From Tilletiaria anomala UBC 951 (lineage: Eukaryota; Basidiomycota; Exobasidiomycetes; Georgefischeriales; Tilletiariaceae): DNA of 64,000 bases. This document shows, piece after piece, positions 33,881 through 46,840 of the stretch. The first letter of the stretch is position 1, and each line of letters starts with the position of its first letter. The translations under genes and the position numbers were made by a program. The stretch covers positions 1 through 64,000 of the forward strand of contig NW_013546998.1 of assembly GCF_000711695.1 (NCBI RefSeq), written 5' to 3'. The notes beneath the pieces are model-generated. The model was not told where the DNA came from. It was given only the letters and a program-made list of their open reading frames with translations, and searched no databases.

Positions 33881-36800
33881 ATGGCGGACGCCGTCGTCCT
33901 TTCACCAGAGCAGATTGCCGCACTGCTCGCACAGCAAGCGGGCCGCAGTGGCGGAGCGTCTTCCTCTTCGTCTGCGCCTGGTCCTTCTTCTGCAGGCCAT
34001 CTGACGCAACAGCAGACATCAGCCTTGGTACCCGATACTTTTCGAAAGCCGCCTCGTTTCAAATCCGACCTCCGTCTCACGCAGTCGTTTGAGCCTTTCT
34101 ACGCTGGTGGCAGCGGGACGGGCAACTGCACTGCTATCCTACCCGTCCCTTTGCCTGCCTCATCGTCGTCATCACCATCAAGCACAAGTACGGAGGAACG
34201 ATTACTACTTTTAACGACGCTCGACGACCTCATCCTTGTGACTGATAGCTTCACGGGTCAAGTTATCGCACGGATCAATCATCATGGCATCCCTACGCAA
34301 GCGGATCCGCTCGGGCAGCCAGTTGAGGGAGACGGGGACGAACTCGCGGCTCTCACGCTCAGCAACGTTCGATGGAGTCCAGTCAGTGATGTATCTGGAT
34401 CGACCGAAGATCAAGGTACTGCAGAAATCCCATCGCTTCGCGTTCAACAAACAAGTGCAACGATGGTCAGCGCGACGCGAGCGCTTTTCCTGAGATTCTA
34501 CAGCGTCACTGTCACTGTCGCTGTGCCAACAGCGGCTCATGAGGGTGGAAATTCGCAGCCGGTCATCCGTGTCGAAGCACGCTTACAACGTTCCATCACA
34601 CGCGCGCATGAGGCCGCTATCGTTGTTCTCTCAGCATCTTCATCGCTCAGCGCTGCACTCCGACGACGTGCACCCACCAGCGGCAGCAATGGCGAACAGC
34701 ACTTGCAGATGCTCGCAACAGGGTCCTCGGATGGAACAGTCAAGGTGTGGGATGTTGCAGGCGGATACTGTACGCATGTGCTCAAAGGCCACGGCGGTGT
34801 GGTCAGCGCGCTTGCGTGGGATGTGTTTTTACCAGCAAGTGGCGTGTCAGATGCCGGAAAAGGAAAGCAAAAGGGGGAAGCCGGCCGAGGGCAGCGCCGG
34901 ATAAACCTCTTTACCGGCTCGGTCGATGGACGCGTTCGATGGTGGAATCTTTTGGCGACCGCATCCGAATCATCGTCCACGCCTGGCACAAGCAAAGGCG
35001 GTATCCAGCAGAAACCGCGCCAAACGCTCGGAACACACGTCTCAGTCGTCCGCGGCCTGTCTGTCAGTGCAGACGGCAGATGCCTCGTAACTGGCGCTCG
35101 TGATCGGACTATGGGCATTTGGCGTCTTCAAGCAGCGGGCGCGAAACGGCGCGAGAGCGTACCAAAAGATTCGACGAAGTTGAAGAAGAGCAAAGCGGCG
35201 GAAGACGAGGAGATGGAATGGAAGCTTGTCGAGGCAGTCAATGCAAGCGAGTCTGTAGAGTGTCTTGGTTTCCTGCCAAGCGGCAGCAAGCTGCCAGCTC
35301 GTGCATTGCAGGCAGTAACGCAAGATCTCGACGTAGCTATGGATGGCGATGTCGAGGGCGGAAACTATCACGATACTAGAAGCGGCAAACAGCAAGAGCT
35401 GTTCTACAGCGCTGGCTCCAGCGGTAAACTGCGCATTTGGGACTTTAGTCGATCGCAGATCATCGCTGTTCAGCCAGAGGACGTCGGCGCTAGTCCAAAT
35501 GCAAAGTTGGGGGGGGACGATGACGAAGACGAGGAAACAAGAGGCGTGCAGGAGGTACACCTGACGTGGTCATCAGGCGAAGAGAGTAGCGGGCAACCGG
35601 CTGGCACGCAGTTCGTCGTCGTCCATGCTGATCAGACATTCGCATTCCGTTCATGTCCTTTCACCTTCGGCGACAAGGCAAAGTTGCTGGCCCCGCTCAG
35701 CCTCACGAAGCAAATGGTGGGCTTCAATGACCAGGTGACTGATGTCGTGCTGCTATCCTCAGCGATTAAGCCCGAAGCAAATGGAATTAACAAGGCACCG
35801 GAAGTGGACACGCACCTTGCCATCGCCACCAACTCACACGCGGTTCACGTCTACACGATGCCGCCGGCAGCTTCGTCTTCAGATGCAGATGCGGCGAATT
35901 GCGCGCACTCAGTCAGCCTGCTGCGCGGGCATACAAATAACGTCCTTTGTCTCGATCGAAGCTGTGACGCGGGACTGATTGCCAGTGGTAGCAAAGACCG
36001 GACCTGTCGGCTTTGGGCGCCACTCCCAAGAGCTTATGCCTCTGTCGAGGTAGGCTGGAAGTGTGTTGGTGTGGCACAAGGACATGCCGAATCTGTTGGG
36101 GCGGTAGCCCTCGCGAGGCGACCAGCTGCACCCGCAGAAGGGCACACAGGCTCACCGCTTTCAGCATCGCCCTTCCTCGTCACCGCCAGCTCAGACCGCA
36201 CTGTCAAAGTCTGGGATCTGACACCTCTCGCAACGTCCGCGTTAGAGAACGCCGAGCCGGCTCGCTTGCGATCGCTGACAACGCTCAAGATCCACGACAA
36301 AGACATCAACAGCGTTGACGTTGCGCCGAACAATGCGCTTCTCATATCTGGCTCGCAAGACCGCACTGCCAAAGTGTTCACGCTCACTTACAGCGCGCCA
36401 TCGAAAGCGAATGGCGGGGCGGCGAGTGCGTCGCTCAAGCTGCTCAGCACGTGTAAAGGCCACAAGCGCGGTGTTTGGTGCGTCCGCTTCAGCCCAGTCG
36501 ACAAGGCGTTCGCAACGGCTAGTGGGGACAAGACGATCAAGCTCTGGTCGCTGCAGGATTTTACTTGCGTGCGTACCTTTGAAGGCCACACCAACAGCGT
36601 GCTCCGGGTCGACTTCATCGTGGCGGGGATGCAGCTTCTGAGCACCGCGAGCGACGGCCTCGTCAAGCTGTGGAACGTGAAAGACGAGATCTGCGCATGG
36701 ACAGGCGACGCACATGAAGAACAAGTGTGGAGTCTGGCTGTCACTAAGGACGACAAGCGCGTCATCACGGTCGGCGCCGACAGTATGATTCGCATTTGGG

Positions 36801-37747
36801 AAGACCGCACGTTGGAGGAACAGGTTGAAAAGCAGAAGAAGACGTCTGAAGAAGTTCAACAGTGAGTCCGTCTTCTGAATGATGTCAAGTGCATGGATCT
36901 TCGACTAATATGTTGTGTGTGCGCGCGCAGGGAACAACAGTTTTCCAACTTCCTCGTTGCGAAGGACTATCGCAATGCTATTCACCTCGCGCTCAACATG
37001 AACCATCCGAGACGGCTTTTGCATCTGTTCAGCACTGTGGTTTCGCAACGACCTGGAGGTGACGCAGCTGCCGCAGCCGGAGCTCTACTGGACTCTGCTC
37101 TTACAGGATCCGGTGCGCACATGCTGTCTGCAGACGCAATTCTGCGCAATGCTGGCGTGCTTCCTGCGCTCAACGGATCTTCAAATGGACATGCAGATGC
37201 GAACAAAGCCCAAGAGGACGCAGAGCGACTCAAAGACCGCCAAAGTATCACTGGCTTATATTCGGTCGACCGCATCATCGCGACCTTACCGCCATTGCAG
37301 CTAGTGCAGCTTTTGCACCACGTTCGTGACTGGAACACGTCAACTCGCACGTCCGACATTGCGCAGTCCATTCTCCACGCCATCCTGCGTTTCCACACCA
37401 TGGAGAACATCATTGACGCGTTCGAATCGGTACAAGGAAAGGGTCTCGGTGGCACAACGCAATCGGGGAAAGCCGGGGTGAACATGTCTAGAGACAAGTT
37501 TTCGAAGATGGTCGATGCATCGACAATGTTCGAATCTCTGCTACTCTACACTGAGCGTCACTATTCGCGCGCGGACAGGCTCCTTATGGAAGCCGCGATG
37601 CTTGACTTTACGCTAAGTTCCATGACGGCAGTCATTGGTGAAGAAGACGAGGAAGTGTCAACGAACGAAGAGATGCAAACTTTGCAGAATGGAAAAGCCG
37701 TCAGCGACGCTTCCGAGAGCGATGAAGACTCGGACATGGACGACTGA
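33881..37747 (+). CDS. UTP13: U3 snoRNP / SSU processome WD40 protein Utp13 (TBL3)
   Basis: A 1265-residue WD40-repeat subunit of the UTP-B module, needed for early 18S rRNA processing in the nucleolus. Exons are 33881-36861 and 36931-37747; the intron has a CTAAT branch site. About ten or more WD units are visible, ending in VKVWDVAG, MGIWRLQ, LRIWDFS, CRLWAPL, VKVWDLTP, IKLWSLQD, VKLWNVKD and IRIWEDR. The second exon supplies the Utp13 C-terminal helical domain (QQFSNFLVAKDYRNAIHLAL, NHPRRLLHLFSTV), which separates it from other tandem-propeller processome proteins. The acidic end is DSEDEDSDMDD-like. It is longer than human TBL3 because of Ser-rich loops in the first propeller. Its stop lies 16 bases from the end of the convergent TERT gene. 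Confidence 0.92.
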
Positions 37748-37763
37748 GACAACATGTATTTCA

Positions 37764-40700
37764 TCAGAATTTCATGCTCATTACAACACTATAAGAGGAC
37801 TTCCAAGCTTGATCCGCTGTGTCGCGCACATGACGTAGCTTCACACGTCGGCTTCGAACCGACCTTTGCTGATTTTCGAGCAGAAGTAGGAATGCACGAT
37901 AGCGGCGATGCTGGCGTATCCGAAAGATGCGCTTAAATGCGTCAAAGCCGAGACTGAAGACGCAAGGTTGCGGAAATGGTCAGCGACTTCGCACCGCTCG
38001 CTAAGACCAGTCGACTTACAAAGCCACTGTTTCCATGTTCAGGCGGCAGACAGCCTGGCTGTGAAGGCGTTTGCTGCGCTTAGCGCGCGCCAGTATAACC
38101 TTCGGAGCGAAATGAACTCCAGCTTTGACCAAGTTGAAGAGAAACTCGGCGCTCCAACCGGAGTTGGTCGATGACAATGAATGCAAGTACGCACGCAGCT
38201 TCATGGCCGCGACCAGGAAAGCCTGATAGATGTTCGTGGCTATTGACTGTGCGTCGTTGAGGGCAGTGTCATTGAAAATGATGTGCGCGCGACTTTTGAG
38301 CGACCTGCCGAGGAGGATCCGTCAATAATGGCGAAGCAAAAGGCAAGCTGCAGGACGAAGACTCACTGCATCAACTTCGCAAGCATCGCCTTTCCGGGCT
38401 GCTTACCTCTTTCGACGGTCAGGGTGTCGTGCATGTCTAAAGACCCGGAATGTCAGCGCCTCCCTACCCGCTGTCACTAATAGATAACACCAACCAATTT
38501 CCTTGTAGCGATCGAGATCACTGCGCACCGCCAGAGTTCTAGTGTTGACCAAGTAGCCACACCAAGGGAACCATTCGGAGAGGACGCGTGGCACGAAGCC
38601 GCCATTTTTGAAGGACAGCTGGAAATTAGTAAGCGTCTTCTCTTCCGACACGAAGCAGCCATAGTCTGGGTGCCCAGCGGACATGACTTCAACGAAGCGC
38701 TCGGCACGAGCACGGACGGTTGTAACGAAGAGGAAGTCGTCCGTGTAACGAAGGAGAAGGCTGCCAGGTTTGCGTACAAATCCCAGATGTTCCCTTTCTA
38801 GGTCTGCATAGAAAAATGAGCAGAGGAGCGTGGAGAGTGAGGAGCCTTGGGGTATGCCGATCTGTTGACGATAAAAGTCTCGACCAATCTTGACAAGGTT
38901 TCCGGTGATATGCTGCTCGAGCAGCTGAAGGACGCTCATGTGTTGTTCGTGCGATGAGATCACACCATCGATGAAGATCACATAACGCAGAGCTTCCGCC
39001 AACTCTTGTGCGAAATCTTCAAAGACGCGGAGTTGGTTGGCGGGGCTTGCATGCTTTTTGAAGTTGACCTTGACTTCGGCACCTTGCACGGCGGCTTGTG
39101 TGTATCGCTGAATATAGTAACCATCGTGCTTCAGCAACTGTCGTACGATGCTCAAAAGTCGCTCCTGGTCGATGGTGTCGAAGGCAGTGCGGACATCCAT
39201 CTTGACGAAAAAAAGGTGTGGCATACGGCCTCTTTCGTCGAGAGACTTGCTTAGAATATTTGCGCGAAAGTCTTTGAGATGACGAAAGATCTCGTTCGGT
39301 CCGAGTACAGATGACGCGAATGCATCGGCTTGCGCTTTTTTCTCATATGTTAGGATGTTGAACGTGGCTTGCAAGACCTGATTAATGGAGTTGCCAAGCG
39401 GTGCGCTTCCACTGCGATCGCTTGCCTTCAACAGCATGCGCTGCTTCATGCTCTTCTGCTCACGTTCTTCCGACGTGGGCGTCTGCTTGGTGCTCCTTCG
39501 TCGCAGGTTTACGATTGCGCGCACGCCGCGCTCCTTCGGCAGGAGGCGAATGTGCGAGTAGCCAAGCTTGCGGCTCGACATGATCGCGAGCGCCTCCTTC
39601 TTTGGTACATGTGAGAAGAGGCTGTCCCTCACGCGGGCGAGAAGAGGGCCACTGAGCGAGAGCCAATCGTCTTGCCGAAAGTATAGAACACGGTTGCGGA
39701 ATGCAGTGGCTTCGGTGGCGTAAAAGGTCGTCCGGAGGAGAGGTGTGAGGATCGAGTCGAAGAGATAGTATATCAGCTCGGCCAGAATTGACCGCCGCTG
39801 CAGGTCGTCCTCGCGCGTGGTCTTGGTGCGGCCCGCGGGTTGGAGCCAAGAGATATCGCTCAGCCGAATGCCTTGCAGCAATTGATGAAGTGTCACCGTT
39901 TCATAACGCCTGCCTGTCACATAAAGCTTGATGGCTGCAAACGATAATGCAAGAATGCAATCCCGTCACTCACTTTTATCCTCGGGCCTGAGATCGCCTT
40001 GAGGAGAACTCACATTTCTCCAGCACGCGCCGATTGTGCTTGGAACCAAGCATGGCATTCGGAATGATGTACCTGAACACCTGAATGGCGAACCGGGTGA
40101 CCTGCGTGTGCATGACGACGAAGTGCTGAAAGACCGGCTTGGCCAGGTGTTCCATAGCGACAGCTTTCTTGACACTGTCTGTTTCTTCGTGGCCGCTTCG
40201 TCGCTGTTCGGCGCGCTTAACCTTGCGCCATTCATGCGAGGCATCCCCCTCCACTTCTGCCGCTACATCCAATTTGCTCGAGGTATCCACACCGTCGCCG
40301 TGTCCATTTCTGTCGGCGTTCCCGCATCCTCCACTGCGGTGTACATGCGTCCGATCAGGCCGATCGGCAACCTCAGCCAAGCTGCGTGCCAACAAGGTGC
40401 GCTCTTCCTGACTCATCCGCCTGGGCACCATGTTCTTCGCGCATCGGTTGAGCAGCGCGCGGTAGTTTAGGCGGTCATGCCTCTGCAACATGTGGTGAAC
40501 GATGGGCAGCACCGGCTTGAGACGCCAGGGTGTCTTGAACGCTGCCGCTGGTCGCGTGCGTGCCTGTACTTGTGCGCGTGCGGGTACCCCTCCTGCTACC
40601 GTTGATGGTGGTCTTGACGAGGGGATAAATGCGGACATGCCTGCTGACTTAGGCCGCCGTCCTCGCCGTGCAACGTGGTATGCAATCTCCGCTTCGCGTG

Positions 40701-42674
40701 AGACATAGTCGACGAACCTTTGTGCAGTCACAAAGCCTGCACCTGCCGCGCTAGTCGGCCCCGAGCCTGCATTATCGCCGGCGCCAAGGCCTGGCCCGGC
40801 GGCGTTGCCATAACCTGATGCCGAGGTGGCGGAAGTGAAGACGTTGTGCAGGCCATACTGCCGTGGAAATATGTACTTGAGCACATGTCGTGCACGTCGC
40901 GCCGTCTGTGTCTGATGGGCGCGCCAGCGCCGGCGCGTGGTTCCAAGTCCGTCGGAAACAGCGTCACGACTGGACGCGGCTGAGGTCGTTCGTCCTAGAC
41001 CACGCTGTCGGTGGCCGTTGCCACCAAAGATGCCACCACCGCCTTCAGGATGCGAGAATGCTTTCGAAGACGAGTTCAAACGTGGGAAGATGAACTTGGC
41101 CGCTGCTGCCGCGCCTATCCCCTTGCCGACACGAAGTCCACCTATGTTCTGCGAAGCGCCTACAGCTGTGTGCGGGTCTGAAGAGTAGCAGTGATTGACC
41201 ATGCCAGCCTTGCGGCTGCGCTGAAAGACGTGGCTGGGGGGCAGACCGGTGCAAACCTTCTTCATGCGGTCCAGCGTAGGACGCGCATAGAAGGTGCGGG
41301 AGCGGACAAGCGCGATGCTCGTCAATGGCCGCATCCAGCAGGTTCCTGATTTGCTCTGAGGCGCTCGCGGGAGATTCTCATGAGCGCAAGCTTGAGAGAC
41401 CCGTCCAGTGGCACTGATGCTCGCGCAATGCGTAGGGTGTTTGCACTTCAGCAGATTGTAAGATACCTTCGTGCCGGCGTGTGGAGGTGGGATGAGGGAT
41501 GATATCCCCTGGGGCTCCTGCTGTTGATCCTGACCATGAAACGCTGGATGCCCAACCCATTGGCTTCGACCCCGCGTCTTGCCTCTCCTCGTCCTCTTCC
41601 TTCTTATTGCTGCCGTTGCTTCAGTTGAGTCGTTTCTAATGGACAGGAAACCATCGTGGCCGCGTAATTTGCGCTTCGCGCCACTTGCCCCGTTAGAAGC
41701 CCCTACAAGCGCCTCCTGGGCTTGGGCCTGCACTACATCCGGCAGGGGACGCCCGCAGAGCTGAAAGTAGCACTGATGTGGACCCTGCCTTGAGTCCCGC
41801 TTGCCTCCTCCTTCAGCCTTGGTTTCAGTTCCTCGCTGGGAGAGATGATCAGAATGAAGGCCCGCGTCAATACGCCTGAAGAGGGAGGTGGATGTAAATA
41901 TGTGCACGAGCAGGGCCGAGTGCCGATATGCGCTACCTGTCGTTGTATCTGCCAGGGCGTGAAAGAGAGGCGATTCGAGGATGTGCGTGAGGGAAGTGTT
42001 GAGGGCATAGTTCGTGATTGCTCGTGCGCATGCGGCTGGATGCACATGCAACGACAAGGCTGATGCAGCCTCTGCCAGGGCAAAGGGGAGTGGCAGAGGT
42101 AACCGAAAGGAGCTTGATCGCTCATCGGCGGGTCGATATCCGAGCGTGAGGATGTTTGCAGGCGGATGCTTAGACGATGGGCTAGGCCGTTGGGCGAGGA
42201 GGATCTGCTGAGAGATGAAGATCAACTGAAGAGGAGAACGAGAAGGTATGTCAGCGAATCAATGGACAGAGCTCCTTGGCTTGTCGTTCCTGTGATAGTC
42301 ACATCCTGAAGGCTGTGCAGCGACGCAGGAGTAAGCGCTGTGCTGCACTGGGACTCGTCGTCTGTGTCCTGCTGCGGAGGAGGAGACTCATGGACTCCGA
42401 CTAGGTAAGCGTCCATCCACTCTGTCGCCTTGTCCCTTGCCTTTTCTAGCTGCTCGTCTCTTGTCAGCTTTCTGCCATCTACATCGCTCAATTTGGCAGC
42501 AGACGCGAGCTGCTCCGCGACAGCCGAGATGAGCTGGTTATACTGCCGAGGCGGAAAAAGCGATTGAAAGTAGGCGCTGAGCGTGAAGACGTGCGGGTAT
42601 ACGCGCGAGAGAACTGGGTGGTGATGGTAAGCACTGCAGTTGATGCCATCGTGAATGTGCTCCAGCGCAGGCAT
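37764..42674 (-). CDS. TERT: Telomerase reverse transcriptase (catalytic subunit)
   Basis: Host telomerase catalytic protein, which copies the RNA template onto chromosome ends; 1522 residues. Exons in coding order: 42674-42303, 42225-40014, 39934-38495, 38436-38367, 38304-38020 and 37953-37764. All five introns (58-80 bases) restore the frame. Order of parts: TEN domain with NILTLGYR near residue 148; a long low-complexity linker; the RNA-binding domain with FYARPTLDRM, GLPPSHVF, YIFPRQYGLHNVF and FRYIIPNAMLGSKHNRRVL; then the RT core from about 925. RT motifs are RLLPKERGVRAIVNLRRR (1/2), KMDVRTAFDTI (A, Asp about 1108), GIPQGSSLSTLLCSFFYAD (B'), RYTDDFLFVT (C, Asp about 1260/1261), SEEKTLTNFQ (D) and WCGYLVNTRTL (E). 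The last three exons encode the C-terminal thumb (NIYQAFLVAAMKLRAYLHSL). All catalytic aspartates are present. The T, CP, QFP and thumb regions distinguish it from retroelement polymerases. Confidence 0.95.
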
Positions 42675-43264
42675 TTTCGTTAAGCTACGGCCTTATGTTC
42701 GCTCCTCGGCCCTTCGATGTGGCATGTGCCTGTCATCATGTCCCAACAGAGTGGACGCAAAGAACCGGGACGAAGCACTTTGGCCCGCGACGTCTAGGGA
42801 CACTGTCCGCCGGCAGCATACACACTTTGGGTTCAGACAGGGGACTGGTTCATGTTGCACCATACACACTTCCACCTCAGAAGGCCCTTCGAAGTGCATG
42901 CATCCCAAGGGCTCGATCCCGTACTGATGCTGGTGTCCTTCTGTCAAGAGCATAAGTGTCGAGTGTTGGTTCACACAACGAGAGGCGGGCATGTCGGACG
43001 CGATCGAGACGCGTCGCGATATATCCACTCGCTAAAGTAGGGTTGTGTGTATCCCGGCGCTTCAATCCCCGATCATAACAGTGTTGCGCAGTGCTGAGCT
43101 CGTTCTCGCTCCTCTCAACGTTGTCCGTCCAGCCAGTTTATACCTATAGTTGACTTTTAGCGCACGGTGGCGATGGTGGGGGTGAACGGTCCTTTGCTTC
43201 GAGAAAAAACACAGAGGACGTAGAGGGTTGCCGGGGGAACATCTGCCAGTGGCGGGTCGGAGCC
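42675..43264. other. Divergent promoter region (TERT / phosphoesterase)
   Basis: About 590 bases between two genes that start in opposite directions. It contains TAAAGTAGGGTTG at 43033-43045, a 13-mer also present upstream of the PRA1 gene at 56531. No TATA box or gene is supported. Confidence 0.5.
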
Positions 43265-46200
43265 ATGTCAACGTCAGCGCCTTCCGCGAACGCTAACCAT
43301 GGAGCCGTGGAGACAGTGCGCCTGCCCATCTTACACGCCAACGATGTCTACCGGATCCGCCAGTCCGTCAAGTCGGACGGCAAGTCGCAGGAGTACTGTG
43401 CGTCTCAGTTCGCAGCGCTTATTCACAGGCTGAGGTCCGAGTGGCCTCAGCCACCCCAGCCACTGCCCGACTCACAAGCTTCGGCCGCCAAGGAAGACAG
43501 CGACGAGTGCCATGATGGCATCCCGCGTGCCGGCCTCACACTTTTCTCCGGCGACGTCTTCAATCCCTCTGTCGAGTCGAGCGTCACACGGGGGGAGCAC
43601 ATGCTCCCGCTTATGAATGCCTGTGGATGGGACACCGCCGTGTTGGGGAATCACGACTTTGACTTTGGCTTCCCTCACCTGACTCGTCTGATGAAAGAAT
43701 GTACGTGGAAGTGGGTATTCAGCAATGTGGCCAACATTTCCGGGGATGCGAGTAGGGGCGAGGGGAAAGGCAGAGGAAGCGAAGAAGTCGATGGAGACGA
43801 GCCGAGGGCGACAGATGGACAGGTCGAAGGCACCCTGCCTTACTGGACTACCTATCTACATCTCCCCTGTACTTCACCTGCCTCCTCCAGCACGACAAAC
43901 CGCCGTCTCAAAGTGGGCATAATCGGCCTCATCGAGCGTGACTGGATCGCCACCGTTCCATCCTTCCCTCCCGAATTTCGTTATCGCTCGATGGCCAAAA
44001 CGGCACGCAGACTTTCCAGCCTGCTTCGCAATCGCAGAAAGTGCGACCTCGTCTTTGCGCTCACGCACGCTCGTCTGCCAAATGACATCGACCTCGCCAA
44101 AGAGGTTGGTGCTGTTCTTCCTCATACGCGTCGTCAAAACAATTCACATGGACACCTGGACCATATAGACCTCATCCTAGGCGGCCACGATCATGTCTAC
44201 TACATCGGCAAGGCTTGCCAGATTCCTGCCGATTTCGCAGGCGAGCAGTTCGAGCGCGGACCCGGGACCGAACACGACGACGGCTGCTGCATCGTCAAGT
44301 CTGGCACCGACTTCCGTGACTTGTCAAGTATCACCCTCGAGGTGCAGCGGAACTCAGGCAGCGATGTCGGCTGGCACATATCGAGGATGCGTGTCGAGCG
44401 CCATCGACCCGCTGCCCATCCCCCTCTGTCTCCCAAGGGCACCCCGACCTCATATCCGCCCTTGCAGCCGCTAAAGCAAGAGCTAGACACGCTCATGCAG
44501 CGTATATCCCTGGCTACCGACCAACCGGTTGCGAACTCATTGACGGCCTGGGACTGTAGGAGCGAGTATATCCGGACCGAAGAGAATGCGTTTGGTGATT
44601 TGTGAGCCTCAGCTGGCCGCACAATTCACTCTGAGCATGTGGAGCTAACGCTTTATTTTGTATATGTTTTTGCAGCTGCGCGGACATTATCCTGCACGCG
44701 TACGATGATGCCCTGCGCGGGCAAGAGCAGCGAGGCGAATTGGCGCCTGCACGCACGAGCACTATGAGCTCTTCTGCGGGCACCGCTTCCTCCGCAGGGC
44801 CATCTCCGCGACGTGTGGACCTGGCGCTGCTGTGCGGCGGAGCCATCCGCGGCGACTCGATCTACGGACCCGGCCCGATTTCTCTGCGTGATATCCTGGA
44901 GATCCTGCCGTTCGACGACCCGATTATCGTCAAGGAGCTCAGCGGCGCCGACGTGCTGGGTGCACTCGAAAACGCGCTCGGCGCGTACCCGAAGCAAGAG
45001 GGCAGGTTTCCCATCCTGGCGGGCTTGTGCGTCAAATGGGATAGCACACGCCCGTCGGGCCAGCGAGTGCTCAGTGCTCGGCGCGTAGCGGATGGGCATC
45101 TGTTCGAGGTGCCGAGCCTCGCTGGAGACAGCACTGATGCTGGTACCGATGCAACAGGAGGCAGCGGCAGTGCCGAGAAACAACAAGGGCAGATGAAAGC
45201 GCGTCGCATCGAGATAGCGCGCTCGAGACATCAGGACGGGTACGAGTGTCTCGTGTACAGGCCTGCAATGGTGCTCGGCGAGGAGATCAAGAGAGATGAA
45301 ACGTATCGTGTCGTGACGAGGGAATACATGGCCCAAGGTCATGATGGATTCGTGGCGCTTACACGCGGACGCTATCTGTGAGTCATCTCATTACATTGCG
45401 TGCAGCGAAAATCTTCCCGCGCTGCCCTCGGCTGAGTCTTCAACGTGTGTGATCTAACGGCAGCATTGATGACGAGAACGGCGTGCTCATGTCCACGCTC
45501 GTCAGGAAGTACCTGCTGGGCGCGTCCTTTGTGTGGCGCATGAAACAGTTGCGCGCACAGGCAGCCGCCAACGAGTCCAACAAGTCTGCGACTGCAGGAG
45601 GCGGTAATGCAATGAAGAGCAACCCAACGGAAGAGCACCTCAACACCCAGCAAGAAAGCTCACCGCCTGCTAGGGAGAGGAAGAGCCAACGGATACATGA
45701 CGCTCTTCTTTCTGAGCGCACGCGCAGTGCATTGGATCGCGCCATGCTCATCGGCACAGGTCCTGAGCATGCACCTGACGCAAGGGGCGGAGATGCAAAC
45801 CCCTGCGATGCGCCTATTCCAGCATCTGTAAAAAGAGAAGCGGTCGTGGCGTCGCCAAGTACTCCAAAGAGGCCTGCCGCCAAGCATCTGATGGACAGAC
45901 TGGCCGAACTCAAACGCGTCGTCGATCAGAGTCCCAGTGGGATGCGGCATGCGATGCACATAGGAGATTCTGAGCGGCATGGTGATTTCGACAACAGTAG
46001 GTCCAAGGAAGCTCTTAGGGGAGATCCATTCATGTCACCACTTGCTGAGCACTACGTTTGTTCTCTCCACAGTCACACAAATATTTAGGGGCCGTAGCAG
46101 CGGTGCCGGGCGCACTAGCTTGGGTGGCGGTCACAAGGCGGATACGTGCATAGATGACGGAGCGTCTTCCTCATCCTCTCCGGTTCCTACCACATCTCCA

Positions 46201-46398
46201 ACGATCTCGCAACCAGCCTCGACAGCCGGACCCGCGCCGCAAAGGGTGGAAGTGGCGGCAACGGACGTCAAAGGCACCGTAACGCTGACGGAGGCAGAAG
46301 CTGAGGCCTTGGCAACTAGCAATGATAATCTTGCTGTGATCGCCCCATTTGTGGACGGGCGGCTGGTTGATGTCGCCAGAGCTGGGAAAGAGAAGTGA
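43265..46398 (+). CDS. 5'-nucleotidase-like metallophosphoesterase (UshA superfamily)
   Basis: A 965-residue calcineurin-like phosphoesterase with a 5'-nucleotidase C-terminal domain. Exons are 43265-44601, 44676-45377, 45464-45996 and 46073-46398. Metal-binding blocks are LHANDVYRI (Asp), LFSGDVFNPS (GD), AVLGNHDFDFG (GNHD), FALTHARLPND (His) and LILGGHDHVYY (GGHDH). The C-terminal substrate domain begins in exon 2 with ALLCGGAIRGDSIYGPG and DILEILPFDD. No signal peptide or GPI signal is visible, so it is probably intracellular, unlike bacterial UshA. The fourth exon adds a Ser-rich stretch and ends with LAVIAPFVDGRLVDVARAG. The nucleotide or sugar-phosphate substrate is not predictable from the sequence. 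Confidence 0.9.
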
Positions 46399-46840
46399 GC
46401 CGGAGAGCCTGTCAGGGAAGCAGGGAAACGCGATGCAGCATTTGTATTAGTCGAGGTGGCATCGAAGCCAGTTGCATGTACATATTGTGCAATGATCGGG
46501 CGGAACGGTGCGCCATATTGCCTGGCGGTACGCAATTGTTGATTCAATCAATACTCTATCCTCGTCATTATATACGCAGGCATGACGATGGGTGGTACTC
46601 AAGCTTGGAGTGACTCAAACCATTGTCACGGAGACTTCGGCTGGTCACTCGTTTGGGCGGGCGAAAGAGCTGCGAGCCGTTCAGGTTCAACGCCCGAAGC
46701 ACGCCCTGGCGGCTGCATGTCACCTCAGTCGCTGCAGGTCGAACGGACCGCTGTCACTGCGGGTCGGACCTAGCACTCTTCTGAGTGGATTGGACACTCA
46801 ATGAAACAGCCCCATTCAACACCGGTTCTATTCCTTTGAA
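46399..46840. other. Intergenic region, phosphoesterase to EXO70
   Basis: About 440 bases with the phosphoesterase 3' UTR (a TATATACG stretch near 46569) and the EXO70 promoter. No gene is seen. Confidence 0.45.

Noticed and set aside
37840-37870. tRNA-like T arm (GTCGG, TTCGAAG loop, CCGAC) on the minus strand
   Set aside because: It lies within the last TERT coding exon, and no matching acceptor stem, D arm or A box occurs at the needed upstream distance.
38495-39934. Reverse-transcriptase domain as a retroelement
   Set aside because: The RT lies between TERT-specific RNA-binding and thumb regions, has TERT-type motif spacing and multiple introns, and no integrase, RNase H, gag or terminal repeats are nearby.
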